Part shown: piece after piece, positions 8,323 through 17,769 of the stretch
Layout: each line of letters begins with the position of its first letter
Position numbering within the stretch: position 1 is the stretch's first letter
Source of the DNA: Clostridiales bacterium UBA2432
GTDB taxonomy: Bacteria; Bacillota; Clostridia; Lachnospirales; Vallitaleaceae
NCBI GenBank assembly: GCA_002342805.1
Contig: DDQW01000017.1
Span: 1 to 64,000, forward strand
DNA: 64,000 bases
Direction: 5' to 3'
Program-made: the position numbers and the translations under genes
Notes under the pieces: model-generated
Seen by the model: the letters and a program-made list of their open reading frames with translations, nothing else
Database searches by the model: none
What the model was told of the DNA's origin: nothing

Positions 8323-11300
8323 ATGAGTCGAGAAGGAATGGGGCCATTAAAATATTCTTGGAATCATTTTACAACAGGTATTAAAGGGGTTGGTCATTTA
8401 TTTAAGCATCCAATCATGTTACTACCAATAATTCTTGTATCTTTGGTTTGGTATGTATTATCCGGACTAAAAGTTATTTTTCCAGATGCAGCTTTGATTT
8501 CTCTTTTAAGTTTCTTGACATTTGCACAAGGCGGAATGTATGGAGGCTTTTTTGGAGCGCTTGGAGGAGTTATCGGAAAAGCCTTTATTGCAGGAATAAT
8601 CACCTTTTTGTTTTCTCGAATGATGTCAAAAGAGTCTCATAAAAATAAAAAAAAGGGCAAGGGACTTTGGTCTCAGGCCATACGTATAAACAGTATTAAG
8701 GCTTTTGAACTTATATTCTTGGGTATGGGTCTGGCCTTCATACTATATCAATTCATGACGGGCTTTGGAGATATAGAAAATGCCATGGTAGGTATTATGG
8801 CTATGATGATGGCTGCGCGATCACTCAATCATCCAGACAGTTTTCTTATAGGCTTAGTACGTTCTTTTTCAAAGGGAAGGTTGCCTAAAGAGCGAGCAGC
8901 ACATTGGATACTAGGCGTATTTGTTGGATTTTTAATGGGTGTCTTATTATCTTTTATTGGCTTAGGAGCCTTAAGCTACGCCATTGGTTTTGTTATGCTT
9001 GTATTTGGCGTGTTCTTTTGGGTCATATCCCTTTTAGGCAAAAAAAGTGTGGCTATGTTAATCTTTGTCTTCTTAATGGTGCAAGGATTGCCTTTTTTTC
9101 CAGTAAAGGCGGAGTCGTCATGGCAAGATCCTTTTGATGCTTATGGTGTTTCCTTAAATGAAGCCTATGATTATATGGAGCTATCAAATGCCATGGAGCT
9201 ATCGCCTCCAGCGGCTATGGAACTGACTGTTGTAGCGGCAGGATATAAAAATTTTGATCAATCGATTGCCCTTGACCCGATTGAATTGGTACTCGATAAT
9301 GGAGTAAGCGAACGCATACAGTTAACAGAGATACAGTTTAATGATGCTATATATGGCGGATATGTAACCTGTTATTTAGATGTTGACGGATGGTATGCTG
9401 AAACCGAGATGGGCTACCAGGTTCGGGATAGTTGGACCAGTAACGAGTGGGTAGCCGGTTTAGAAAATGGGTATTCAAAAATCTACACGCATCCGGCAGC
9501 GATTATCGGAGCTCCTGCTTATTTATATGAAAATTATGTGGAAGCGGGCTATATGTATGTTTCCATTCCTATTGAATTTTCATATGGTGATATGGCGTCT
9601 ATGGGGGAAGTGAGCGGAGGAGCCTCCTTATTTGCACGAGTTGATGCAGTCAAACTTGAGTCTTCGCCACAAGCGGAAGCGGCATATGGAGGACAGTGGG
9701 TTCGAATAAAGGATGAAAACTTTATCCTAAGTTCACAAGATTCAGAATATCAGGAGAAAATTCCGGTAGACTATTCAAGAGATTTGACTAGTGGAAGTTT
9801 TATAAATGTTACCGAGTTTTATGGAAAGGGTATAATGACCCAATATGGGGATGAAACTAGTTTGATGTATGATTATTATGTAGATTATCCGCAAGATTTA
9901 CCGGAATACTTAAAAGCAGAAGAACAATTAAATATTCCTTTTTCAGGTGAATTTTACTTGAACGGAAATGCCCTTGATCAAATGGAGGCAAATTCTCGGG
10001 TTGTCTTTATCGCTCATCGTTTAGGTGAACAAGCAGACCAAGAATTAATGTCCGAGTCGGGCTTTATAGGTGCTACTTATTCACCGAATATGGCAAGTAT
10101 AGTGGTTCCCCAAGGATCTGTCGAAGGTGAACGAATGACAGTACTTAGAGGACTTGGCAATTTTGAAGGAGTGGCGTTTATGGCCACAATATATGAATGG
10201 CAATATGTTCAAATAGTACCAACGGATGAAGAACCTGAAGGAGAAATAACAGAAGATCCTTGGGAAGATCCGTGGGCTCAAGATTGGGAGGATGACTGGA
10301 GTGACTATGAACATGCTACAGGAGCAGAACTTGTGGCTATAAATATAGCTTCTACGGCAGGAGCTTTTATCGGTGCAGGCATAGCTGTAGCAGGAGGTTT
10401 TGGCAAATGGGGCGACTATGATCCGACGGATGGCACCCTAGTTGTAACAGCGCCAAATGGATCTCAAGAAATCTATCGACAAAATCCAAACACAGGTGAG
10501 TTTGAGAGTAGCTATGGAAGTGTTCTTAATGTTCAAGATGTCGATCGCGCCCATGCTGAGCAACAGGAAGCGATGGAATGGACAAGACAACAAACCAAGG
10601 CCATGGAAAAAGGAGAAGATGGAGATAGTCAATATTGGAATCAAGTGAATCGCATTGAACATCTTCGACGAACATTTGAAGAGAAAGGACTGGGCCGACC
10701 GGATTCCATTGAGACAAAATTAGCCAAACGATTAAGTAAAATGCAGCAAGACATACACGCAGGCAAAGGCATCGAAGCCAAAGATTATGAACGTATTTCA
10801 CGCGTTATCGGTCGACATTCCCGAAATGAGATTGGGGACGCATCTGATTTGCCTAAGGACTATACAACAAGCCAGAATTATAGGGACATGTTAAAGCTAA
10901 GTTCTGAAGAGATTGCTAGAGGCGAGAGTGGAAAAGCAATTGCAGTCCGTGTCTTGGCCGGAATCCTTACCGGAGGAAAATCAGAGTTTGGTTTCGAAGC
11001 GGCGCGATCGGTATATATTGTTAAAGACTATGTTGATGAAGGTGGCGACAGCTGGAATGAAGCAGTCAGTCGTGCAGCTATGGCAACGGTCATTGATGAA
11101 GGTATTGGACGTGGAGTAGGTAGTGCTTTAGGATTAGGCGCTAAAGCCTTAGGAAAGGGTGCGAATCTTACTAAAAATATTGTCTCAAAAACACAGGTTG
11201 GAAAAGCTGCGGTAGAGTATGTCGAAAGTTTTGCAAAACATACAACAGACTTTTTCGGACAAGATATTGTAAAAGCGTCTAAAAATATTTTTTCAACGAG

Positions 11301-12657
11301 TGCAAAGCAGGCCGATGATGCAGCTAAAGCCTTTAAAGGAAGTCAAGCCGGAAAGTTTACATCTGAATCCATGGAAAAAATGTCCAAAGAGGGCATTTAT
11401 CAGCAAGAAGCCAAACGATTTAAAAACATTTCCGATTCAGTAAAAAAAGATGCGGATGAAGCAGTTGAACAATTCTTGAGTAAAAATAAAGAGTTGACTA
11501 AGCGGGATGAGCTATTTAGAAAAGGTGAAAAAATCGGACAAAGTAAAGTGAGTCAGTTAAAAAGTGCTCAAGAAGCATTGGAATCAAATCCGGCTTCAAA
11601 AGAAGCTCAAGAAGCCTTTGATGAAGCTATGCGTAAGGTTCAACAAGACAAGTTTGCAATGAATAAGTTGAATCAAGATCCAAGCGGAGAGTCTGTACGT
11701 AAGATGTTTAATCAACGTAATAGCCAATATAATAAGGCGGCAGTGGATAATACCATTGAACGTATAGCGGCAGAAAGAGATATTGATCCAAGTAAAATTA
11801 AGGTAGTACAAGCCACGAATAAAGCTGGGACAGATGGTCTTGCAGATGCGTCTAGAACAGCAAGAGAACTTGACTATACACAGCAAACAGTACCGGATTT
11901 TCCTGGAGGTCATCAAGTGGATGATATGGTTGCGGAAAATATTGGCGGTGCCAAGTCACCTTTTGACAAGGATGTTACCTATAGAATTTATGATGATGTG
12001 AACAAAGAATGGATTGACCTTCCAAAGAGCGATGTCGAAAGAATTTATCAGCAAGAATTATATAAGGCGCATCATAACGGAAAGATACCTAGAACCAATG
12101 TAGATGGTCGAGATGTGTTAGATGAGGCGAAAATAAAACAATTTGCTGAAGATATGGATCACACAGTAACAGACAGAACTTCACCGGATGCTTACGGACG
12201 TGGTGATAGTGACTTGAGAAAGATAACGGATAATGAGAGTATGGATCTTCGAGATTATGAAGATATATCATCCATATCCAATACGATGGAGTACAAATCA
12301 AATGAGTGGTTTGAACGCGGAGCAAAGCTTAGAGATGAAGCCAAGAAACTTCCGGATGATTTAGGGGAGGAATTGTTAATTAAGGCAGAAGGTATGGACG
12401 CAGAAGGTATACGTCAATTAACTAAACAGTTTGATAATCAATCGACTTCGCAAATTAAGGCAGCAATGGCTGCCGGCCATGATATTCATGTGCCGGAGAA
12501 AACATTTAAAGCTATTAAAGTGTTGGAAAATGTTAAAGATGGTAAGATTACCGTATCGCAGGCAGAACGGATTTTAGGTGAATTAGGAACAGATGTTGAT
12601 AAAACAATTAAGCAACATTCAGCAATCATGGAGGCTATTGATAAGATTGGAAAATAG
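8323..12657 (+). CDS. Very large polytopic membrane protein with extracytoplasmic and helical C-terminal regions, function unknown
   Basis: A 1444-residue protein I cannot place in a named family. Residues about 30-260 contain some six or seven hydrophobic segments. The last (SVAMLIFVFLMVQ...PFFPVKA, ending near 263) ends like a signal peptide cleavage site, after which a beta-rich, probably extracytoplasmic region runs to about 630. A Trp/Asp/Glu-rich linker (about 635-665) and a Gly/Ala-rich hydrophobic segment (about 667-695) follow. The last 740 residues are charged and mostly helical, with a late DRTSPDAYGRGDSDL stretch reminiscent of polymorphic-toxin-type proteins; that is only an impression. 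The start at 8323 is preceded by AAGGAGGG; an upstream TTG (8254) lies inside the terminator and is rejected. The zinc-ribbon gene follows after 15 bases. It looks like a fusion of a membrane gene and a secreted-protein gene. Confidence 0.75.
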   Translation: MSREGMGPLKYSWNHFTTGIKGVGHLFKHPIMLLPIILVSLVWYVLSGLKVIFPDAALISLLSFLTFAQGGMYGGFFGALGGVIGKAFIAGIITFLFSRMMSKESHKNKKKGKGLWSQAIRINSIKAFELIFLGMGLAFILYQFMTGFGDIENAMVGIMAMMMAARSLNHPDSFLIGLVRSFSKGRLPKERAAHWILGVFVGFLMGVLLSFIGLGALSYAIGFVMLVFGVFFWVISLLGKKSVAMLIFVFLMVQGLPFFPVKAESSWQDPFDAYGVSLNEAYDYMELSNAMELSPPAAMELTVVAAGYKNFDQSIALDPIELVLDNGVSERIQLTEIQFNDAIYGGYVTCYLDVDGWYAETEMGYQVRDSWTSNEWVAGLENGYSKIYTHPAAIIGAPAYLYENYVEAGYMYVSIPIEFSYGDMASMGEVSGGASLFARVDAVKLESSPQAEAAYGGQWVRIKDENFILSSQDSEYQEKIPVDYSRDLTSGSFINVTEFYGKGIMTQYGDETSLMYDYYVDYPQDLPEYLKAEEQLNIPFSGEFYLNGNALDQMEANSRVVFIAHRLGEQADQELMSESGFIGATYSPNMASIVVPQGSVEGERMTVLRGLGNFEGVAFMATIYEWQYVQIVPTDEEPEGEITEDPWEDPWAQDWEDDWSDYEHATGAELVAINIASTAGAFIGAGIAVAGGFGKWGDYDPTDGTLVVTAPNGSQEIYRQNPNTGEFESSYGSVLNVQDVDRAHAEQQEAMEWTRQQTKAMEKGEDGDSQYWNQVNRIEHLRRTFEEKGLGRPDSIETKLAKRLSKMQQDIHAGKGIEAKDYERISRVIGRHSRNEIGDASDLPKDYTTSQNYRDMLKLSSEEIARGESGKAIAVRVLAGILTGGKSEFGFEAARSVYIVKDYVDEGGDSWNEAVSRAAMATVIDEGIGRGVGSALGLGAKALGKGANLTKNIVSKTQVGKAAVEYVESFAKHTTDFFGQDIVKASKNIFSTSAKQADDAAKAFKGSQAGKFTSESMEKMSKEGIYQQEAKRFKNISDSVKKDADEAVEQFLSKNKELTKRDELFRKGEKIGQSKVSQLKSAQEALESNPASKEAQEAFDEAMRKVQQDKFAMNKLNQDPSGESVRKMFNQRNSQYNKAAVDNTIERIAAERDIDPSKIKVVQATNKAGTDGLADASRTARELDYTQQTVPDFPGGHQVDDMVAENIGGAKSPFDKDVTYRIYDDVNKEWIDLPKSDVERIYQQELYKAHHNGKIPRTNVDGRDVLDEAKIKQFAEDMDHTVTDRTSPDAYGRGDSDLRKITDNESMDLRDYEDISSISNTMEYKSNEWFERGAKLRDEAKKLPDDLGEELLIKAEGMDAEGIRQLTKQFDNQSTSQIKAAMAAGHDIHVPEKTFKAIKVLENVKDGKITVSQAERILGELGTDVDKTIKQHSAIMEAIDKIGK

Positions 12658-12672
12658 GAGGCGAGATACATT

Positions 12673-13572
12673 ATGGAACAAAACGGATTATCACGTATGT
12701 TTTTTGATCAATTAGAAACGTCCCAAGTGCTAATTGGTGCTCCGGATGCCATAACCCATGTTATGGTGTTCGGCCATGAGGGTTACTGGACTGAACTTAC
12801 TATAGTAGCAACACATGATAGGTTGGGATTTGTAAAACGTGAGGATAAGGGACCAATTCTAAAGGAAGTAACGGCGGATGAACTTATACAGACTTTTGAA
12901 AAATTCATATACGTGGGAGCAAGACCAAGTGGCACTCAGTACCAGATGAAACAAGATAGCTTTGCAACGTTATTAGCCATAGCTGATCAAATTCAGCGTC
13001 AGGAATTAGAGGCAAAAATTACCCATACTGTCGGAGACATTGTGTTAACAAAGACAGGATTGGAAGAAGAAATTCAATATGCCAAACGTTTTAAAGACCG
13101 GAGATGGCAATTACCTTTTTATTTTGACTTACTTGAAGAAGCAAGGATTAATCTCCAAGAAGGATTACTTCATTTAACAGAAAGCGGTTATCTTGTAGTA
13201 AATGGAGACAATATTGATCTAACACCTCAAGGGGGAGAATTGTTGCAGATTGTTTTAAATCGAAAATTAACTATTGGATTTCAGAGTGTATTTCAATATC
13301 AAGAGCGTATAAATATTATGAGTGGTTTGTTTATTCAAACCGCAACAGAATTATGGTATATTGATATGGATCAAGCGATTACTTGTAAAACAATTGATAG
13401 ACAAGCATTTGCAGACATCATAGTAAAAATGGTTGCACCAGGAGAAAAGTTTACAATTCCCATGCAAGAAAAAGAGATTGTGGATAAGAAACCGAAGTTT
13501 TGCGCCAAGTGTGGACAGCCGCTAAAACCAGGCGTAAAATTTTGCAGAACATGCGGAAGAAAGATTGGTTAA
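12673..13572 (+). CDS. Zinc-ribbon protein encoded with the large membrane protein
   Basis: A 299-residue soluble protein whose last 30 residues form a zinc ribbon with two CxxC pairs (CAKCG and CRTCG, about 278-296). The preceding 270 residues are a mixed alpha/beta region with no motif I recognise; they include LTESGYLVVNGDNIDLTPQGGELL, which resembles a winged-helix wing, and a late strand-rich part. The gene starts 15 bases after the large membrane protein gene with a GGAGGCGAG site, so the two are almost surely co-transcribed and probably work together. Possible roles are a cytoplasmic partner, chaperone or regulator of that protein; none is proven. A weak hairpin and a new promoter follow. 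Confidence 0.7.
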   Translation: MEQNGLSRMFFDQLETSQVLIGAPDAITHVMVFGHEGYWTELTIVATHDRLGFVKREDKGPILKEVTADELIQTFEKFIYVGARPSGTQYQMKQDSFATLLAIADQIQRQELEAKITHTVGDIVLTKTGLEEEIQYAKRFKDRRWQLPFYFDLLEEARINLQEGLLHLTESGYLVVNGDNIDLTPQGGELLQIVLNRKLTIGFQSVFQYQERINIMSGLFIQTATELWYIDMDQAITCKTIDRQAFADIIVKMVAPGEKFTIPMQEKEIVDKKPKFCAKCGQPLKPGVKFCRTCGRKIG

Positions 13573-13584
13573 GGCTTTAAGACG

Positions 13585-13613
13585 GTGAATCTTTTGATTT
13601 ACAGGGCTTTTCT
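13585..13613 (+). terminator. Weak terminator-like hairpin after the zinc-ribbon gene
   Basis: GTGAATC (13585-13591), loop TTTT, GATTTAC (13596-13602), then AGGGCTTTTC. The stem is 7 pairs with one G-U and is clearly weaker than its counterpart at 8238, with which it shares the right arm and downstream sequence. Confidence 0.4.
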
Positions 13614-13626
13614 TTCAGTGTATACT
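13598..13626 (+). promoter_or_regulatory. Promoter of the diguanylate cyclase gene
   Basis: TTTACA (13598-13603), 17-base spacer, TATACT (13621-13626). The stretch from 13592 on is closely similar to 8252 onward, with the same TTTTGATTTACA and the same spacing, so both genes may be under parallel control. Confidence 0.65.
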
Positions 13627-13645
13627 AGTTCTACGAGGTGGTTTC

Positions 13646-15211
13646 ATGTTAAATGTATTGTCACTAATTTCGTTTGCCAATGCAGTATTTTTTCTTTTTA
13701 TTGCAGTCTATTCAATTAGTATCGATAGAAAATCAAAAATCAATCGATCATCAGCAATCGAATGTCTTCTATTAGGGGTATGGGCATTTGCCTATACGTT
13801 TTTTTACGTCGCACCGGATAAATCAATAGCCTGGTTTTGGTTCAAGATAGGAAGTATTGGTTGGATTGGGTTTATGGGTGTCCTTATATGGTTTTTTCTT
13901 GAATTATCAAGACATCAAGTAAGACTCCCAAGGATTATTGAGCATTTACTTATTTGGATTGTTCCGGTTATCTTATTAATTATGAATATGTCGGGAACGA
14001 CAACGTCCGGAGCAATTGATTTAGTTCAAAGCACAAGTGGAATGGGATGGACTTATCATAATCGTATTGATAATATTATGTATTGGCTTTATGTGGGCTA
14101 TATTCTCATCGGTGTAGGTGTTTGTGCATATATATTAACCCTATGGACAAGGACAATAGCATCACAGCATTTTAAACGGATTATTTCCGCTTTTCTAGTG
14201 GTTGATGGGGTATTAATTTTTATTGGACTTTTATCAGATTTAGTCATTCCGCTGTTTACAGATTTTTTCCCGCCAATGACAAATATTTTCCTTATGGTTT
14301 TTTGTTTTAGTTATTGGATTATTATTTTCAAACTAGATGTGTTTAGAAAAAATTCCCTTGAGGCGTCGGAATTCATTCTTAATATTATTAGTGATGCCTT
14401 AATTGTTCTTGATAAAAATGGATTTATTCAAAGCTGCAATAAAGCCACGTTAGAGTTATTACATTATGACTTAGACGAGATGGTGGGTCAAGAGCTCATT
14501 CGTTTTTTTAACAGAGACCGATTTGATCAAAAGCAAGTTGACAAGTTCTTTCAAAATAAACAGTTGACGAATCAAGAAGCTGAGCTATTAACAAAAGAAG
14601 GAAAGATTGTAAAAACAATCTATAGTGCAACAATTGCAGAAAATGATGCCTATGGTTTCATGGGAATAATTGTTAGCTTTCATGATGTTACGGCACAAAA
14701 AGAACTCGAAAAGAAGCTATTTACCTTAGCACATTACGATGCACTAACCGAACTGCCTAATCGACGCTATTTTCTGGATATGCTATATAGTTTTGAAGAG
14801 TTATATCTGAAGGGGAACCCGGACTTTGCTATTTTGTTTATTGATTTAGACGGATTTAAGGAGATTAATGATGCCATGGGACATGATGTAGGTGATCAGC
14901 TGCTTGTCGCTATAGGAGCACGGTTAAATGCTTGTGTCGAAGATGCTGATATAGTTGCACGTATAGGAGGTGACGAGTTTGTCATTCTTCAAGGCAATGT
15001 TAAAAATGAGCGAGACATTCATAAGCGACAAGCTATCATTTTAAACCAGTTTAAAAGACCGATTCAAATTGAAAATCATAAATGCTCTGTTGGTTTATCA
15101 ATTGGGTACTCACGGTATTCAGAAATGAAAAATATTCCGGACATGATGCGAGAAGCTGATCGTCGAATGTATGCTGAAAAAGCCAAGCACACATTCCTTG
15201 ATAATCAATAA
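13646..15211 (+). CDS. Membrane-bound diguanylate cyclase (7TM-PAS-GGDEF)
   Basis: A 521-residue protein making cyclic di-GMP from two GTP. Residues 1-225 contain about seven membrane helices of the kind found at the N-terminus of some histidine kinases; a PAS domain (about 240-350) follows, then a GGDEF domain (about 360-520). The active-site GGDEF is intact at residues 441-445, and the N-terminal DALTELPNRRYF and DLDGFKEIND motifs are present, so the enzyme should be active. The RxxD product-inhibition site five residues upstream is replaced by EDAD. A GAGGTGG site precedes the ATG. The gene has its own promoter and is followed by a terminator, so it is monocistronic. The signal sensed by the 7TM and PAS parts is unknown. 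Confidence 0.9.
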   Translation: MLNVLSLISFANAVFFLFIAVYSISIDRKSKINRSSAIECLLLGVWAFAYTFFYVAPDKSIAWFWFKIGSIGWIGFMGVLIWFFLELSRHQVRLPRIIEHLLIWIVPVILLIMNMSGTTTSGAIDLVQSTSGMGWTYHNRIDNIMYWLYVGYILIGVGVCAYILTLWTRTIASQHFKRIISAFLVVDGVLIFIGLLSDLVIPLFTDFFPPMTNIFLMVFCFSYWIIIFKLDVFRKNSLEASEFILNIISDALIVLDKNGFIQSCNKATLELLHYDLDEMVGQELIRFFNRDRFDQKQVDKFFQNKQLTNQEAELLTKEGKIVKTIYSATIAENDAYGFMGIIVSFHDVTAQKELEKKLFTLAHYDALTELPNRRYFLDMLYSFEELYLKGNPDFAILFIDLDGFKEINDAMGHDVGDQLLVAIGARLNACVEDADIVARIGGDEFVILQGNVKNERDIHKRQAIILNQFKRPIQIENHKCSVGLSIGYSRYSEMKNIPDMMREADRRMYAEKAKHTFLDNQ

Positions 15212-15519
15212 AAGTGTTTTCCTGCTTTAGATACATTTAAATGATATTGTTAACGTTGTATCGAGAGAATAATATTTACTTCGTATGAAAAACATATTCT
15301 GTATATAGTTGGTCAAAGTATTGCGCTTATCTTGATGAGCGCAATATTTTTTGTCTTAAATTTATAAACATATAAAATATTTTGGATATTAATTGTATTA
15401 TTGCATAAAAAGTGTTCAGAAATTAAGACATTTGTGTTTGATTTTAGGTATTTGTTTTGATAAAAAAAATATAGAATAAAGATGTAGCTAATAAATATAT
15501 TGTAGTAGGAGGAAAGAAA
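15212..15519. other. Intergenic region of 308 bases
   Basis: It contains the terminator of the diguanylate cyclase gene (15319-15352) and then a very AT-rich stretch leading to the binding-protein gene. The promoter of the transporter operon must be here, but I could not choose a convincing -35/-10 pair. No small gene is evident. Confidence 0.6.
15319..15352 (+). terminator. Intrinsic terminator after the diguanylate cyclase gene
   Basis: TATTGCGCT (15319-15327) pairs with AGCGCAATA (15338-15346), followed by six T. The loop is ten bases. It lies about 110 bases after the stop codon. Confidence 0.85.
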
Positions 15520-16614
15520 ATGAAAAAAGTATTATTAAGTATCATGTTAATTGTAGCGATGTTGTGGGTTGTTGGATGTTCGAGTGAAAGCGATAGCAAA
15601 GAAAATGGCGGAAATAAAGTGCAAGATGAAACTGCGCAGGGAAGTGGCACTAATGAAGTGGTACAAGAAGAAGTAGAAGTAGAAGATGCAGGAGAATTAG
15701 TTATTTATTGTCCTCATCCATTAGAATTTATTAATCCCTTGGTAACCGAGTTTGAATCACAAAGCGGAATCAAAGTAGAGATTATAGCAGCAGGAACAGG
15801 AGAACTTCTTAAGCGTGTTGAATCAGAGCAAGAAAATCCGTTAGGGGATGTATTCTGGGGTGGTTCTTTATCAACAATGAAAGGCCAGATGGATTTGTTT
15901 GAAGAATATCAGTCAGTGAATGAAGAATTTATGTTAGATAGCATGAAAAATGTTGAAGGATCATTAACTCGCTTCACTAATATTCCTAGCGTTCTTATGA
16001 TTAATACAGATCTAATTGGGGAGATAGAAGTTAATGGATACGAAGATTTATTAAATCCTGAACTTAAAGGAAAAATTGCACATTGTGATCCATCTAAATC
16101 ATCATCATCATATGAGCACTTAATTAATATGCTTTATGCAATGGGGAATGGTAATCCAGATGATGGATGGGATTTTGTAGACAAATTTTGTGCAAACTTA
16201 GATGGAAAATTATTAAGTGGTTCATCGGCAGTATATAAAGGTGTTGCTGATGGAGAGTATGTTGTAGGACTTACTTTTGAAGAGGGCGGCGCAAAATATG
16301 TTGCTGATGGAGCTCCTGTAAAACTTGTATATATGGAAGAAGGCGTAATTTCAAAACCGGATGGAGTGTATATCATTAAAGATGCTCAAAATATGGATAA
16401 TGCTAAAGCTTTTATAGATTTTGTTACAGGGAAAGATGCACAAACAATTATTATTGAGCAATTAAATCGACGTTCAGTGCGTTCAGATGTTCCCGCTCCA
16501 AGTTATTTAAAACCATTAGAAGATATTAATATTATTTATGATGAAGAAGAAGTTGTTATAAACAGTAAATCAGAATGGTTAGAAAAATTCAATGAGATTT
16601 TTATTAGCCAATAG
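15520..16614 (+). CDS. Extracellular solute-binding lipoprotein of an Fbp/Afu-type ABC transporter
   Basis: A 364-residue binding protein anchored outside the membrane. The signal peptide ends in the lipobox VVGC with Cys20, followed by a Ser/Glu/Asn-rich linker. The mature part begins with ELVIYCPHPLEFINPLVTEFESQSGI and has GDVFWGG, features of the family-1-like binding proteins for ferric iron, sugar phosphates (AfuA) or phosphonates. The Tyr pair that binds ferric iron in FbpA is not obvious, so iron is not assured. Its operon continues with ATPase, permease, a two-component system, a chemoreceptor and a HAD phosphatase, which favours an organophosphate such as a sugar phosphate; this is inference. 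AGGAGGA lies before the ATG. Confidence 0.85.
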   Translation: MKKVLLSIMLIVAMLWVVGCSSESDSKENGGNKVQDETAQGSGTNEVVQEEVEVEDAGELVIYCPHPLEFINPLVTEFESQSGIKVEIIAAGTGELLKRVESEQENPLGDVFWGGSLSTMKGQMDLFEEYQSVNEEFMLDSMKNVEGSLTRFTNIPSVLMINTDLIGEIEVNGYEDLLNPELKGKIAHCDPSKSSSSYEHLINMLYAMGNGNPDDGWDFVDKFCANLDGKLLSGSSAVYKGVADGEYVVGLTFEEGGAKYVADGAPVKLVYMEEGVISKPDGVYIIKDAQNMDNAKAFIDFVTGKDAQTIIIEQLNRRSVRSDVPAPSYLKPLEDINIIYDEEEVVINSKSEWLEKFNEIFISQ

Positions 16615-16650
16615 ACGAGCATAAGAAAAAACAATTAAGGAGAATAAGTT

Positions 16651-17769
16651 ATGAGCAATGCTATTTTTATTGAAAATGTTGTAAAACGATATGGAGAAGT
16701 AACCATTATTCCAAATTTGTCAGTAGATATTAAAAACGGAGAGTTTTTTACTTTATTAGGTCCATCAGGTTGTGGGAAAACAACGCTATTAAGAATGATT
16801 GCTGGATTCAATAGCATAGAAGGTGGCGAGATTAAGTTTAATAATCAAGTTATTAATAATATCGCAGCACATAAACGTAATATTGGAATGGTTTTTCAAA
16901 ATTATGCTATTTTCCCCCATCTTACTGTAAGAAGTAATATAGAATACGGATTAAAATTGAGAAAAATGAAAAAAAATGAAATGAAAGAAAAAGTTGATAA
17001 AATACTAGATGTGGTAAAAATTAGCCAATATGAAGATCGTCTTCCGGAGCATTTGTCGGGAGGGCAACAACAAAGAGTAGCATTAGCTCGAGCTATAGTG
17101 ATTCATCCATCGGTTTTACTGATGGATGAGCCACTAAGTAACTTGGATGCGAAGCTCCGAATCGAAATGCGAAGTGCAATACGTGATATTCAAAAAGAAG
17201 TTGGTATAACAACAGTATATGTCACTCATGATCAAGAAGAAGCCTTAGCAATATCTGATCGAATAGCGGTTATGAACCAGGGAATTATACAGCAAGTAGG
17301 TCAACCCGAAGAAATATATTCACGTCCAACTAATATTTTTGTTTCAACATTTATCGGGCATTCAAATTTATTGCAAGGAACTATAGATCAAAAAGATAAA
17401 TCAAAAATTGCTTTTGCAAATGGATATGTTTTTGAAATGCAAAATTTGGTCGAGGATGTATTGCCTGGAGCATCAGTAATTGTTGCTATTCGACCGGAAG
17501 AGTTAGTTGAAGCAGAGGATGGATTAAAGTTTACGGTAAAAAACAAAACTTTTTTAGGTAAATATGTACAATATGAACTGGAACTAGACTTTCCTGCGCT
17601 CGTTGAAGGACAGCAAATTATTGAATATTCACAAGATTTAGGCCATGCAATTCGAATCTATAATGAAGGTGAAAATATATACTTAAAGCCAAATACATTA
17701 AAAATCAATGTTTTTAATGAAAAAGGTGAACAAAGTTTGATTGAAGGTGTTGGAAATGCGAAAAATTAA
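16651..17769 (+). CDS. ABC transporter ATP-binding subunit (Fbp/Pot type)
   Basis: A 372-residue ATPase that drives import by the neighbouring permease at the cytoplasmic membrane face. The Walker A GPSGCGKTT (about residues 36-44), Q-loop NYAIFPH, signature LSGGQQQRVALARA, Walker B VLLMDEPLSNLD and switch His in VTHDQEEAL are all intact. A C-terminal TOBE-like domain (about 240-360) places it in the iron/polyamine/sugar-phosphate (CUT-like) group. It lies 36 bases after the binding-protein gene with a TTAAGGAG site, and its end overlaps the permease start by 14 bases. Confidence 0.93.
   Translation: MSNAIFIENVVKRYGEVTIIPNLSVDIKNGEFFTLLGPSGCGKTTLLRMIAGFNSIEGGEIKFNNQVINNIAAHKRNIGMVFQNYAIFPHLTVRSNIEYGLKLRKMKKNEMKEKVDKILDVVKISQYEDRLPEHLSGGQQQRVALARAIVIHPSVLLMDEPLSNLDAKLRIEMRSAIRDIQKEVGITTVYVTHDQEEALAISDRIAVMNQGIIQQVGQPEEIYSRPTNIFVSTFIGHSNLLQGTIDQKDKSKIAFANGYVFEMQNLVEDVLPGASVIVAIRPEELVEAEDGLKFTVKNKTFLGKYVQYELELDFPALVEGQQIIEYSQDLGHAIRIYNEGENIYLKPNTLKINVFNEKGEQSLIEGVGNAKN

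Noticed and set aside
11700..12657. Toxin domain at the C-terminus of the large membrane protein
   Set aside because: The charged, helical end resembles polymorphic-toxin proteins in style, but I could not identify catalytic residues or an immunity gene beyond doubt.
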